NCBI RefSeq assembly: GCF_034353875.1 | Contig: NZ_CP133784.1 | Location: 310,001-374,000, forward strand | Reading direction: 5' to 3' | Origin: Pseudomonas sp. MH9.2 | GTDB lineage: Bacteria > Pseudomonadota > Gammaproteobacteria > Pseudomonadales > Pseudomonadaceae | DNA length: 64,000 nucleotides | Shown: positions 47,689 to 56,247 of the stretch, in pieces | How positions within the stretch are numbered: the stretch's first letter is position 1 | Layout of the letters: each line of letters starts with the position of its first letter | Position numbers and translations under genes: made by a program | Notes under the pieces: generated by a model | The model's database searches: none | What the model was told of the DNA's origin: nothing | The model's input: only the letters and a program-made list of their open reading frames with translations

Positions 47689-48648
47689 ATGAATAATCTC
47701 GATCGCTACTTATCAGCTGCGATCCGTGACAACACGCGGCGCAGCTACCGGGCGGCCATCGAGCATTTCGAAGTGACGTGGGGCGGGTTTCTGCCCGCGA
47801 CCAGCGACAGCGTGGCGCGCTACCTGGTGGCGTATGCCGGCGTGCTGTCGATCAACACGCTGAAGTTGCGTTTGTCTGCATTGGCGCAATGGCACAACAG
47901 CCAAGGATTTGTAGACCCGACCAAAGCGCCCGTCGTACGAAAGGTGTTCAAGGGTATTCGCGCCCTGCATCCCGCTCAGGAGAAACAGGCTGAGCCACTG
48001 CAACTGCAACAGCTGGAACACGTGGTGGCGTGGCTCGATCAAGAAGCCGTACAGGCGCTGGCCGATAACAATCAGCCTGAGCTTTTGCGTTGTCGTCGCG
48101 ATGCGGCGCTGATCCTGCTGGGATTCTGGCGAGGTTTTCGCAGCGACGAACTGTGTCGCCTGGACATCGAACATGTTCAAGCCGTCGCGGGCTCGGGGAT
48201 CAGTCTGTACCTGCCACGCAGCAAAAGTGATCGGGACAATCTGGGCAAAACCTACCAGACTCCGGCACTTCAGCGTTTATGCCCGGTACAGGCCTACATC
48301 GAGTGGATCAATTGCGCAGCTCTGGTGCGCGGCCCGGTATTCAGAGCCATTGATCGCTGGGGCAATCTGGGCGAAGAGGGCTTGCACGCCAACAGCATCA
48401 TTCCGTTGCTGCGTCAGGCGTTGGAGCGTGCGGGCATTCCCGCCGAGCAGTACACCAGTCACTCATTACGCCGGGGTTTTGCCACGTGGGCGCACCGCAG
48501 CGGTTGGGACCTGAAGTCGCTGATGAGCTATGTCGGCTGGAAAGACATGAAGTCGGCTTTGCGCTACATCGAAGCCACGCCATTCATGTCAATGAGTGGC
48601 GGCGCAGAGGCTCCAGTGATTTCTTCTATTAATAAACATCTCTTATAG
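47689..48648 (+). CDS. Lone tyrosine site-specific recombinase
   Basis: A 319-residue tyrosine recombinase. Residues 1-85 form a SAM-like core-binding domain. The catalytic residues are visible: Arg in FWRGFRSDELCRL, Lys in RSKSDRDN, H-x-x-R in SHSLRRGF, Trp in the usual His/Trp position of YVGWKDM, and the nucleophile Tyr in ALRYIEAT. It has no excisionase, no att-like direct repeats and no phage or transposon genes around it. It is divergent from the KfrA-like gene. It may be a domesticated recombinase acting on a chromosomal or plasmid site. Confidence 0.9.
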   Translation: MNNLDRYLSAAIRDNTRRSYRAAIEHFEVTWGGFLPATSDSVARYLVAYAGVLSINTLKLRLSALAQWHNSQGFVDPTKAPVVRKVFKGIRALHPAQEKQAEPLQLQQLEHVVAWLDQEAVQALADNNQPELLRCRRDAALILLGFWRGFRSDELCRLDIEHVQAVAGSGISLYLPRSKSDRDNLGKTYQTPALQRLCPVQAYIEWINCAALVRGPVFRAIDRWGNLGEEGLHANSIIPLLRQALERAGIPAEQYTSHSLRRGFATWAHRSGWDLKSLMSYVGWKDMKSALRYIEATPFMSMSGGAEAPVISSINKHLL

Positions 48649-48749
48649 TGAAAACCAATCAGCGGCATGAGGTTTGCCAATGAGCCCATGCAGCCGGTTG
48701 TGCGTAAGATCCGTCTCATAGATTTTTCCAACCACCAGGAGATTCATCG

Positions 48750-49313
48750 ATGCCTATCATCAACAGCCAAGTCAAGCCATTCAAAGCCACTGCGTTCGCC
48801 AACAACGCATTCGTCGACGTCTCTGAAGCCGACCTGAAAGGCAAATGGTCTGTCGTATTCTTCTACCCAGCTGACTTCACCTTCGTTTGCCCTACCGAAC
48901 TGGGCGATCTGGCTGATAACTATGCTGAGTTCAAGAAACTGGGCGTTGAAATCTACGGCGTGTCGACTGACACCCATTTCGCTCACAAAGCTTGGCACGA
49001 CACGTCCGAGGTGATCAGCAAAGTCCAGTTCCCATTGATCGGCGACCCGACTCACGTGATCTCGCGTAACTTTGATGTGCTGATCGAAGAAGCAGGTCTG
49101 GCTGACCGTGGCACCTTCGTGATCAACCCTGAAGGTCAGATCAAAATCGTTGAACTCAACGATGGTGGCGTAGGCCGTGATGCTTCCGAGCTGCTGCGCA
49201 AGGTCAAAGCTGCTCAGTACGTTGCTGCTCACCCAGGCGAAGTTTGCCCTGCCAAATGGAAAGAAGGCGAAGCCACTCTGGCCCCGTCTCTTGATCTGGT
49301 CGGCAAGATCTAA
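48750..49313 (+). CDS. ahpC: Alkyl hydroperoxide reductase subunit C (2-Cys peroxiredoxin)
   Basis: A 187-residue peroxiredoxin that reduces hydrogen peroxide and organic hydroperoxides. The peroxidatic Cys lies in [11 protein letters not shown] (about residue 47) and the resolving Cys in [10 protein letters not shown] (about 166). AGGAG lies 8 bases upstream. It is followed by a strong hairpin and then ahpF, so the reductase subunit is probably made at a lower level. OxyR control is expected for the family, but no OxyR site can be identified confidently in the 100-base leader. Confidence 0.97.
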   Translation: MPIINSQVKPFKATAFANNAFVDVSEADLKGKWSVVFFYPADFTFVCPTELGDLADNYAEFKKLGVEIYGVSTDTHFAHKAWHDTSEVISKVQFPLIGDPTHVISRNFDVLIEEAGLADRGTFVINPEGQIKIVELNDGGVGRDASELLRKVKAAQYVAAHPGEVCPAKWKEGEATLAPSLDLVGKI

Positions 49314-49374
49314 GTCGACATGCATCGGCTGGGGGCCATGAGCTCTTAAGCACGTAATCCGCATCGCCCCCAAA

Positions 49375-49410
49375 AACGCCCGGGCGACCATCGCCTGGGC
49401 GTTGTTTTTT
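49375..49410 (+). terminator. Strong hairpin between ahpC and ahpF
   Basis: A 13-bp stem (49375-49387 with 49391-49403, one G-U pair) with a CCA loop is followed by GTTTTTTCT. It should end most ahpC transcripts and leave part to read into ahpF. Confidence 0.9.
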
Positions 49411-49439
49411 CTAGCGTACAAAAAAAGGAAGTCGCCCTC

Positions 49440-51002
49440 ATGTTGGACGCCACTCTTAAAGCCCAGCTGAAGTCATACCTGGAGCGGGTTACCCTGCCGT
49501 TCGAGATCGTTGCATCCCTTGATGACGGCGCGAAATCCGAAGAAATGCTCGCGCTGCTCAAAGACGTCGTCAGTCTGACGCCGCACATCACCTTGCTCGA
49601 CAGCGGGACTGATGCGCGCACGCCGTCGTTCTCGTTGAACCGCCCGGGAGCCGATATCAGCCTGCGCTTTGCCGGCATCCCAATGGGCCACGAATTCACC
49701 TCGCTGGTGTTGGCGCTGTTGCAAGTTGGCGGCCATCCGTCCAAAGCCAGCGCAGACGTTATCGAACAGATTCGCTCGCTCAAGGGCGAATTCAATTTTG
49801 AAACCTATTTTTCCCAGTCTTGCCAGAACTGCCCGGACGTCGTTCAAGCCTTGAACTTGATGGCCGTACTCAACCCTGGCATCCGTCACGTCGCCATCGA
49901 CGGTGCATTGTTCCAGGCTGAAGTCACTGACCGGCAGATCATGTCCGTGCCGAGCGTTTACCTGAACGGTGAATTGTTTGGTCAGGGTCGCATGGGGCTG
50001 GAGGAAATTCTGGCCAAGATCGACACAAGCGCAGGTGATAGGCAAGCTGAAAAGCTCAATGCCAAAGACGCCTTTGATGTGCTGATAGTCGGTGGTGGCC
50101 CTGCCGGTGCGGCGGCTGCGGTCTACGCGGCACGCAAAGGCATTCGTACCGGTGTTGCGGCTGAGCGTTTTGGCGGTCAGGTGCTTGATACCATGGCCAT
50201 CGAGAACTTCATCTCTGTTCAGCACACCGAGGGCCCTAAACTGGCCGTTGCGCTGGAAGAGCACGTCAAGCAATACGACGTCGACATTATGAACCTGCAG
50301 CGCGCGGATCAGCTGATTCCGGGCAAGGCCGGAGCGTTGCACGAAGTGAAGTTCGCCAGCGGCGCCTCGCTCAAATCCAGGACCGTTATTCTCGCGACTG
50401 GCGCAAGGTGGCGCGAAATGAACGTCCCCGGCGAGCAGCAATACCGCAACCGTGGCGTGGCGTACTGCCCACACTGCGATGGCCCGCTGTTCAAGGGTAA
50501 ACGTGTCGCCGTGATTGGTGGTGGCAACTCGGGTGTAGAAGCAGCTATCGACCTGGCGGGTGTCGTCAGTCATGTCACCTTGCTGGAGTTTGATGTCCAG
50601 CTGCGCGCCGACGCAGTGTTGCAGCGCAAGCTCAACAGCCTGCCGAACGTCACGGTGATCACCAGCGCGCAGACCACGGAAGTGACGGGCGACGGCCAAA
50701 AGGTCAACGGCTTGCTCTACAAAAATCGCCAATCCGGCGAAACATTGACCATCGAGCTAGAAGGGATCTTCGTCCAGATCGGCTTGCTGCCTAACACTGA
50801 CTGGCTCAAAGGCACCCTCGAGTTGTCACCGCGCGGCGAGATCGTTGTTGATTCACGTGGCGAAACCTCTATTCCCGGGATTTTCGCCGCCGGTGACGTC
50901 ACCACCGCGCCCTACAAGCAGATCATCATCGCGCTGGGCGAAGGTGCCAAAGCATCGTTGAGTGCGTTCGATCACTTGATCCGTACTTCTGCACCGGAGT
51001 GA
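49440..51002 (+). CDS. ahpF: Alkyl hydroperoxide reductase subunit F
   Basis: A 520-residue flavoprotein that passes electrons from NADH to AhpC. The N-terminal 200 residues hold two thioredoxin-like folds, with C-x-x-C in [11 protein letters not shown] (about residue 129). The C-terminal thioredoxin-reductase-like part has the FAD loop [10 protein letters not shown] (about 217), the redox pair in AYCPHCDG (about 345) and the NADH loop [10 protein letters not shown]. The hairpin and 126-base spacer behind ahpC suggest lower expression than AhpC. Confidence 0.97.
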   Translation: MLDATLKAQLKSYLERVTLPFEIVASLDDGAKSEEMLALLKDVVSLTPHITLLDSGTDARTPSFSLNRPGADISLRFAGIPMGHEFTSLVLALLQVGGHPSKASADVIEQIRSLKGEFNFETYFSQSCQNCPDVVQALNLMAVLNPGIRHVAIDGALFQAEVTDRQIMSVPSVYLNGELFGQGRMGLEEILAKIDTSAGDRQAEKLNAKDAFDVLIVGGGPAGAAAAVYAARKGIRTGVAAERFGGQVLDTMAIENFISVQHTEGPKLAVALEEHVKQYDVDIMNLQRADQLIPGKAGALHEVKFASGASLKSRTVILATGARWREMNVPGEQQYRNRGVAYCPHCDGPLFKGKRVAVIGGGNSGVEAAIDLAGVVSHVTLLEFDVQLRADAVLQRKLNSLPNVTVITSAQTTEVTGDGQKVNGLLYKNRQSGETLTIELEGIFVQIGLLPNTDWLKGTLELSPRGEIVVDSRGETSIPGIFAAGDVTTAPYKQIIIALGEGAKASLSAFDHLIRTSAPE

Positions 51003-51023
51003 TTCAGGCGCTTGCGATTAAGG

Positions 51024-51050
51024 AGCCTCCTGCATGCAGGGGGCTTTTTG
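51024..51050. terminator. Terminator between ahpF and gloA
   Basis: A 10-bp stem (AGCCTCCTGC / GCAGGGGGCT, one G-U pair) with a 2-base gap is followed by TTTTT on the plus strand. It ends ahpF and separates it from the convergent gloA. Confidence 0.85.
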
Positions 51051-51070
51051 ATAACAATCGTACTTAGAGG

Positions 51071-51592
51071 TCAGAGCGGCGTCGGCTGAATGATTTCGAC
51101 CCAATAGCCATCCGGGTCTTTGATGAAGGCCAGGCTGTTCATGCGGCCATCGGCCAGGCGCTTCTGAAACGGGACGCCCAGGCTTTCGAAGCGTACGCAC
51201 GCCACGTGAACATCCGGGACTGAGAGGCAGATATGGCCGAAACCGCGCGGGTCGGTGTTGCCGTTGTGGTAGGTGAAGGCCGTGTCGTTCTCGGTACCGT
51301 GGTTGTGAGTCAGCTCCAGAATCCCGGGAATGGATTTCATCCACTGGTTGCGAGCGGCTTCACCTGCAGGGATCTGGGCTTTATCCACCAGCGCAAGGAA
51401 ATACAGGCTGAATTCGGCTTCAGGGAAATCACGTTTTTCAACCAGGCTGAAGCCTAATACGCGGGTGTAGAAATCCAGGGAAGCCGTAATGTCCTTGACC
51501 CGCAGCATGGTGTGGTTGAACACAAAGCCCAGTGTCGCGACATCCGGGGTGGCGGTGACGCCGGCAAAGGTGTTCAGTTCGTGCAAGCTCAT
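51071..51592 (-). CDS. gloA: Lactoylglutathione lyase (glyoxalase I)
   Basis: A 173-residue metalloenzyme that converts the hemithioacetal of methylglyoxal and glutathione into S-lactoylglutathione. Metal-ligand positions are in FNHTMLRVKD (His), LELTHN (Glu), FGHICLSV (His) and YWVEIIQ (Glu). The length fits the longer, zinc-type class found in pseudomonads and eukaryotes. Nearby gor supplies reduced glutathione. Confidence 0.96.
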   Translation of the reverse strand: MSLHELNTFAGVTATPDVATLGFVFNHTMLRVKDITASLDFYTRVLGFSLVEKRDFPEAEFSLYFLALVDKAQIPAGEAARNQWMKSIPGILELTHNHGTENDTAFTYHNGNTDPRGFGHICLSVPDVHVACVRFESLGVPFQKRLADGRMNSLAFIKDPDGYWVEIIQPTPL

Positions 51593-51745
51593 GGGTATCT
51601 CCCGTTAAAAAATCTGTAATCGCCAAATGATACGGGGCAGGGCAGTCGGTGCCAAACCCGGGCGGTGATAAAAAGACGGCAAAGCCTTGTCCGTTGGCGG
51701 TGACAGGCTCAAACTTTCCGGCTCATTGTCCTGGTAGTACCGATC

Positions 51746-52297
51746 ATGATTTACCTGCAACGCAGATCATCCTTGATAAGCCTGTGCCTGCTGCTCGGTC
51801 TGAGCGGTGTGCATGCGGCCGATGTGATGATCACCTGGCCGAGCGGTTGGGAAGTAGAGCCTTTGCCCCCAGTCGCTGATGCGGCAGCTCAGCCGTCAGT
51901 GCAGATGAGACAACGCGCAGTGAAGAATGATCAGAATGGCGACCCGATCATGGTCATGGAGTTGACTCAATCGCGGCTTCAGCCGGGGCATGATGTCAAC
52001 GTGCAGAGCGTATTGCTGGAAATGCGCAAATCAGTCCAGATCGACTTTGCCCGTGGTGGATTTCAGAGCGTTTGCAGCAAGATCCATAAAAGCACCCTGA
52101 GTGATCTTCCGGCGCTGGAAACCACCTGCACCATCACTCAGAACGGCGGGCACGTCATGACTCAGACCCTGGTCGCGGCCGCAAGCCACGACATGGCCTG
52201 GTCACTTTCCTACGCGGGCTCTGCCGATGGCTACGTCGCGAGCAAGGAGGAGGTGCAACGCATTAGGGACAGCCTGCACTTGGTGGTTGCGCCGTAA
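51746..52297 (+). CDS. Exported DUF4946 protein
   Basis: A 183-residue protein with a signal peptide (residues 1-24, cleavage after VHA). The mature part begins DVMITWPSGW and resembles the DUF4946 family. Two cysteines (FQSVCSKIH, ETTCTIT) could pair. It has no catalytic motif. It stands alone on the plus strand. Function unknown; probably periplasmic. Confidence 0.8.
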   Translation: MIYLQRRSSLISLCLLLGLSGVHAADVMITWPSGWEVEPLPPVADAAAQPSVQMRQRAVKNDQNGDPIMVMELTQSRLQPGHDVNVQSVLLEMRKSVQIDFARGGFQSVCSKIHKSTLSDLPALETTCTITQNGGHVMTQTLVAAASHDMAWSLSYAGSADGYVASKEEVQRIRDSLHLVVAP

Positions 52298-52335
52298 ACG
52301 TAAAGGCGCGAGCCATCGCTGGCGCCAAATAACAG

Positions 52336-52361
52336 ACAAAAAGAAACCCGCCGAAGCGGGT
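52336..52361 (-). terminator. Hairpin with T-run on the minus strand
   Basis: ACCCGC-CGAA-GCGGGT is a perfect 6-bp stem. Read on the minus strand it is followed by TTCTTTTTGTC, the form of an intrinsic terminator, yet the nearest minus-strand gene (mvaT) already has its own terminator 430 bases upstream. Confidence 0.65.
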
Positions 52362-52792
52362 ATTGGGGCGCTAATCCTTTAGCAGTGCTCATCCTGTAAG
52401 AATCGATGTGAAAAATGTGTGAAGTGAAAAGTCAGCCCGACTAGTGAGCGCGATGGTGCCGGGCGGGTGCGACTCCCACAATCGGGGTTGAGCTTCTCGG
52501 TGCATCGCAGGGCTGACCATTATTAGATGCGCGCAGATGCAGTATCGAATGGCCACTACATGAACTCTCTTCAAGTAAACTGTCTGTTATTATTTTGTTA
52601 CATTGCCGACTTCTGCGACGAAAGAGAACAGTCAAGTCGAGACCTGAAGGAAAAGTCTGAAATACCTGTATGAATAGGCATCTGTATGAATATGTACCTG
52701 ATTGAACTACTAGCGACACTCTTCGTGACTATTTTCCTGTCGGAAAGCTGAACCAGTGACTCATTGCCATAGCGGTGAAGTTGACAGGCAAT
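52362..52792. other. Spacer between the DUF4946 gene and mvaT
   Basis: About 430 bases lie between two minus-strand terminators. ORFs on the minus strand (52389-52574 and 52441-52719) have cysteine- and serine-rich, gene-unlike translations and no clear ribosome site. A small RNA ending at the 52336-52361 terminator is possible but unproven. Confidence 0.4.
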
Positions 52793-52819
52793 AAAAAGCC
52801 CTGCACGGCAGGGCTTTTT
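52793..52819. terminator. Terminator of mvaT (bidirectional form)
   Basis: AAAAAGCCCTGC and GCAGGGCTTTTT form a perfect 12-bp palindrome with an ACG loop, 17 bases past the mvaT stop. Runs of A and T on both sides allow function in both directions. Confidence 0.93.
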
Positions 52820-52836
52820 AAGTTCGATGATTTGGA

Positions 52837-53199
52837 TCAAGTGCGAAGCCATGAATCTACGGTATCGACACCGTATTGCTCTTTCCAGGCTTTCAGACCA
52901 CGGTGATTACCACCTTTTGTTTCAATCAACTCACCTGTGTGCGGGTTCTGATAAACCTTCACGACACGTGCCCTGCGGCGTTTTGGACCTGTAGGCGCGA
53001 CCTGAGACGACGAGCTGTTGGGGTCGAGGATGGCGACGATGTCGCGCAGGCTCTTGCCGTAGCTGCTCATCAAGCCCTGAAGCTTCTGTTCGAATTCGAT
53101 CTCCTTCTTTAGTCCAGCGTCATTCTTCAAGGACTCCAGCTGTGCCAGCTGTTCTTGAAGGGCTTTTTCTGCTGCGCGAAACTCGGCGAGTCTAGACAA
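52837..53199 (-). CDS. mvaT: MvaT/MvaU-family H-NS-like DNA-binding protein
   Basis: A 120-residue protein. Residues 1-60 form an oligomerising coiled coil (LAEFRAAEKALQEQLAQLES). After a linker, the C-terminal domain holds RRARVVKVYQNPHTGELIET and NHRGLKAWKEQYG, the minor-groove AT-hook-like region of MvaT. Such proteins silence AT-rich, often horizontally acquired DNA in pseudomonads and repress fimbrial and biofilm genes. Assignment to MvaT rather than MvaU is not certain. The AT-rich leader (53390-53460) suggests autoregulation. Confidence 0.95.
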   Translation of the reverse strand: MSRLAEFRAAEKALQEQLAQLESLKNDAGLKKEIEFEQKLQGLMSSYGKSLRDIVAILDPNSSSSQVAPTGPKRRRARVVKVYQNPHTGELIETKGGNHRGLKAWKEQYGVDTVDSWLRT

Positions 53200-53573
53200 A
53201 TATGTTACTCCGACAGTGTAGTTGGCTGTTCCCAGCCCGACAAAGCTATAAGCAAGAGCTTCTGGCCGACGCTTTCGTTCAATTCTCTACCACAACCCCT
53301 GAGCGAGTTCCTTCTGTGAAGAAACTAACGGCTTGCGGTCAGTCGCGCCCAAGTGAAAAAGGGTAGTTGATAACCCGTTGCGGGTAAATAATGCACTTTT
53401 TTTTCGAGTTAGAAAATAGTCTTTATGCAAATGATTATAGTGAGCGCGGAATTTCACTTTGCCGACGCCCTAATTCTTTGTGGTATCAGATGAAGGACCG
53501 TGTAAGTAATTTCCGATATTAGCCGCGCGTCGGAAAACCAGGAACATTGGCTTCCGGCGCGTATATCAGAGCA
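53200..53573. promoter_or_regulatory. AT-rich upstream region of mvaT
   Basis: About 370 bases without a gene. An AT-rich block at about 53385-53450 (including a run of T at 53399) is the type of DNA that MvaT itself binds. It also separates mvaT from the TPR gene on the same strand. Confidence 0.5.
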
Positions 53574-54674
53574 CTAGAGGCCCTGTTGAAGCGCAGGGTC
53601 ATCCGGGTTCTGCTGCTCCAGTTCTGCAAGCAATACCTGAACCTTTTGTAGTTGCCCACTTTCTTGCCAGTAACGAATCAGCAGGACCCGTGCTGCACGA
53701 TTGGCGGGGTGACGCTGGACGATTTCTTCGAGCTGCTTCTGTGCCGCCTCCAGTTGATCGAGGTCGTGCAAGGCAACGGCCAGGTCATAGCGGTAGCCAT
53801 TATTTTCCGGCTCAAGCTCCAGCGCTTTTGCCAACGCAAGCAGGGCGTATTCGCTTTGCCCGTGGTGCAGCAGCCATATACCCAATACGTGTTGCAGCGT
53901 CGCGGATTTGGGGTTGCGCTCTAGCTGTTGACCCAGCAGCTGCCGAGCCTTGTCAACCTGGCCCTGCTTATCGAATGCGGCAATCTGGGCCAGTCCGGCT
54001 TGCAGGTTATTCGGGTCCAGCACGATCGACTGTTCCAGCGCCTTCATGGCCGGAATCTGATCACCGCTGTGCAGATAAAGGGTGGCCAGTTGCAGTTGGC
54101 TCTGACTGGTCGGCGGCTGGTCAGCGAGGATGTGCTCATACTCTTCAACGACCTGCTCCAACGGGCCAAAGTACAGTCCCAACTCGTCGGGTGTCAGTCC
54201 CAGCAGGGCTTTCGCCGCACTGAAGCGTGTGGCCTGGTCGGTTTCATCGAGCAGAGGCCCCAGCAACACACTGCGCTGACTGCCGGAAACCAGCTTGACG
54301 ATGGCATCAATCGCCGCCTGTCGGACCGTTAGCGCGCTGTGGTGTAAATCACCATTTGCCAGTTTCAATGCCTGTGGGCTCGGGTAGTTAGGCAACTCTA
54401 CCAGCAAGTTGACGCGGCGGATGTCAGACAGGTCGGTACGTGACAACTGTTGATAAAGTACCCGAGCGGCTCCTGGCTTACCGTTGTGCGCTTGTTCCAG
54501 GGCTTGGGAGTAACCGTGCGGGGTAGCAAAGGTCGGCGGAGTGGAAGGAGGGCTGCGAAACAACAGGAAACCCGCGCCAAAAACTATGATTGATAGCGTG
54601 ATCGTGTAACCGAGGCGCCACTGACGGCCGGTTTTTGGCTCAGTGGAGGAACCTTTAAAAGGCGGTTTTGGCAT
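53574..54674 (-). CDS. Membrane-anchored TPR protein
   Basis: A 366-residue protein with one N-terminal membrane segment at about residues 22-40 (YTITLSIIVFGAGFLLF) and no cleavage site. The C-terminal half contains several tandem TPR units (for example LYLHSGDQIPAMKALEQSIV and the following repeats), so it should act as a protein-binding scaffold in the periplasm. The region at about 110-150 resembles HEAT repeats (VRQAAIDAIVKL). It is not linked to an obvious partner. Function unknown. Confidence 0.82.
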   Translation of the reverse strand: MPKPPFKGSSTEPKTGRQWRLGYTITLSIIVFGAGFLLFRSPPSTPPTFATPHGYSQALEQAHNGKPGAARVLYQQLSRTDLSDIRRVNLLVELPNYPSPQALKLANGDLHHSALTVRQAAIDAIVKLVSGSQRSVLLGPLLDETDQATRFSAAKALLGLTPDELGLYFGPLEQVVEEYEHILADQPPTSQSQLQLATLYLHSGDQIPAMKALEQSIVLDPNNLQAGLAQIAAFDKQGQVDKARQLLGQQLERNPKSATLQHVLGIWLLHHGQSEYALLALAKALELEPENNGYRYDLAVALHDLDQLEAAQKQLEEIVQRHPANRAARVLLIRYWQESGQLQKVQVLLAELEQQNPDDPALQQGL

Positions 54675-54776
54675 ACCTGTATCCAGACCATGACGGCTTG
54701 CAGCTTCACGGAGTGACTGTCAGCTGTCAAATGACAATCATCCCGACATCCCCGACAGCGTGTTCGGAGGGAGCAC

Positions 54777-54808
54777 AAAAAGCCCCGCGACCGTAAGGAG
54801 GCGAGGCT
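54777..54808 (-). terminator. Terminator of the mexEF-oprN operon
   Basis: On the minus strand, AGCCTCGC and GCGGGGCT form an 8-bp stem with one mismatch around a 12-base loop, followed by TTTTTGTG. It lies about 45 bases after the outer-membrane component stop codon. Confidence 0.8.
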
Positions 54809-54852
54809 GAAAGGTTAACCGATGAAGTCCATCACTAGAGGAGTTACGGGTA

Positions 54853-56247
54853 TCAGGCCTGTGGCTGCCAGCCACCACCCAACGCCTTGTAAATGGCAAC
54901 AATTCCCCGATACATCTCGACCTCGGCCTGAGCCTGAGAATCTTCGGCGGCCAATCGCTCACGCTCGGCGTCGAGTAGCACAAGGAAGTCCACTGTGCCT
55001 TCGCGGTACTGAATAGACGCCAAGTCAGCAGCGGAACGACTCGCTTCGCTTTGACGCAACAGCGAGATCAGCCGTTGTTGCCGCTTACCATAGTCACTGA
55101 AGGCATTTTCCGACTCTTCCAGGGCCAGCAGCACCTGCTGTTCATAGGTGGCCAACGCGCCGTCGGCTTGAGCATCGGCGCCACGAATCCGTGCACGCAC
55201 GCTGCCGAGGTCAAACGCGGCCCAGGTAATGCTTGGGCCAAGCGCCCAGGCTTGCGCGGCTGATGAGCCGAGTTGCGAACCGCGTGCGGCGGTGAAGCCC
55301 AGGAACCCACTGAGGCTGACGCGTGGGAACAGGTCTGCAGTCGCGACACCGATGCGCGCCGTCGCAGCCGCCAGTTGGCGCTCGGCACTGCGCACGTCGG
55401 GACGATGGCGCAGCAGCTCAGTCGGATCGCCGATGGGCAAGGCTTTGGCGATGGCCGGCAATTTAGCCGGGCTCAGGTCGATGGTCAGGGCCTCTGGACG
55501 CTCGCCCAACAGCGTGGCGATGCGATTGCGCTGGCGCACTTGTTCTGCTTGCAGTTGCGGCACAGTGGCCTCGACGGCCGCCAGTCGTGCATCGGACCGC
55601 ACTACGTCGAGCTCATTGCCCACACCGGCTTCACGCAGGTTCACGGTAATGGTGCGCGAGTCCTCTTGGTTCTTCAGGTTGGCCCGAGCAATGCCTTCGC
55701 GCAGTTGTGCGCCGCGCAGTTGCCCGTAAGCATCGACCAACTCGGCAGTCATGGTGACCTGAAGTTGGTAAAGATTGGCTTCGGCCACCTCCTGATCGGC
55801 GGTGCTGGCTTCCAGTTCACGCTGGATCCGTCCGAACAGGTCGAGCTCCCAGGCCATGTCCAGTCCCAGGTCATAGCGCTCGGTGTTGACTCGTTGGGTC
55901 GTGGTCCCCGGTTGCTGACCTTTGCCCAGATCGCTGCTGACGCGGCTGGTGATCACCGGCATGGCATCGTTGCTGATGTCGTCGCGAATCGCACGGGCTG
56001 CGCGCAAACGGGCAAAGGCGACGCGCAATTCACGGTTGCCGGTCAATGACTGAGCCACTAGCTGGTTGAGAATAGGGTCATCGAACTGCTGCCACCAGAC
56101 GGTTTCAAGGTGACTGCGGTCGTAGTGACCTTGTGCCGCTGATTCGACCTTGGCCGGTGCGGTGTCCGGGGTTTTATAGTCCGGGCCGACGGCGCAGGCC
56201 GCGAGGGCAAGGACCAGAAGGCTCGGGAGAAAGAGTTTTACGCTCAT
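54853..56247 (-). CDS. oprN: RND efflux outer-membrane lipoprotein (OprN-like)
   Basis: A 464-residue TolC-family channel of the NodT/OprM type. A signal peptide ends in the lipobox LAAC, so Cys18 should carry lipid. Two repeats of the outer-membrane efflux domain follow (residues about 60-250 and 270-455). It forms the trimeric exit duct with the pump and adaptor encoded just upstream. Its ATG overlaps the pump gene's stop (ATGA). The OprN name rests on the operon and the mexT/mexS context. Confidence 0.93.
   Translation of the reverse strand: MSVKLFLPSLLVLALAACAVGPDYKTPDTAPAKVESAAQGHYDRSHLETVWWQQFDDPILNQLVAQSLTGNRELRVAFARLRAARAIRDDISNDAMPVITSRVSSDLGKGQQPGTTTQRVNTERYDLGLDMAWELDLFGRIQRELEASTADQEVAEANLYQLQVTMTAELVDAYGQLRGAQLREGIARANLKNQEDSRTITVNLREAGVGNELDVVRSDARLAAVEATVPQLQAEQVRQRNRIATLLGERPEALTIDLSPAKLPAIAKALPIGDPTELLRHRPDVRSAERQLAAATARIGVATADLFPRVSLSGFLGFTAARGSQLGSSAAQAWALGPSITWAAFDLGSVRARIRGADAQADGALATYEQQVLLALEESENAFSDYGKRQQRLISLLRQSEASRSAADLASIQYREGTVDFLVLLDAERERLAAEDSQAQAEVEMYRGIVAIYKALGGGWQPQA

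Noticed and set aside
47689..48648. Integrase of a genomic island or prophage
   Set aside because: No tRNA gene, direct repeats, excisionase or phage genes are nearby; flanking genes are ordinary chromosomal ones.
49473..50732. 419-codon ORF antisense to ahpF
   Set aside because: It lies entirely opposite a clear enzyme gene, with shadow-type composition and no start signal.
52441..52719. 92-codon minus-strand ORF upstream of the lone terminator at 52336
   Set aside because: Cys/Ser/Arg-rich translation without structure-like pattern and no ribosome site; more likely non-coding.
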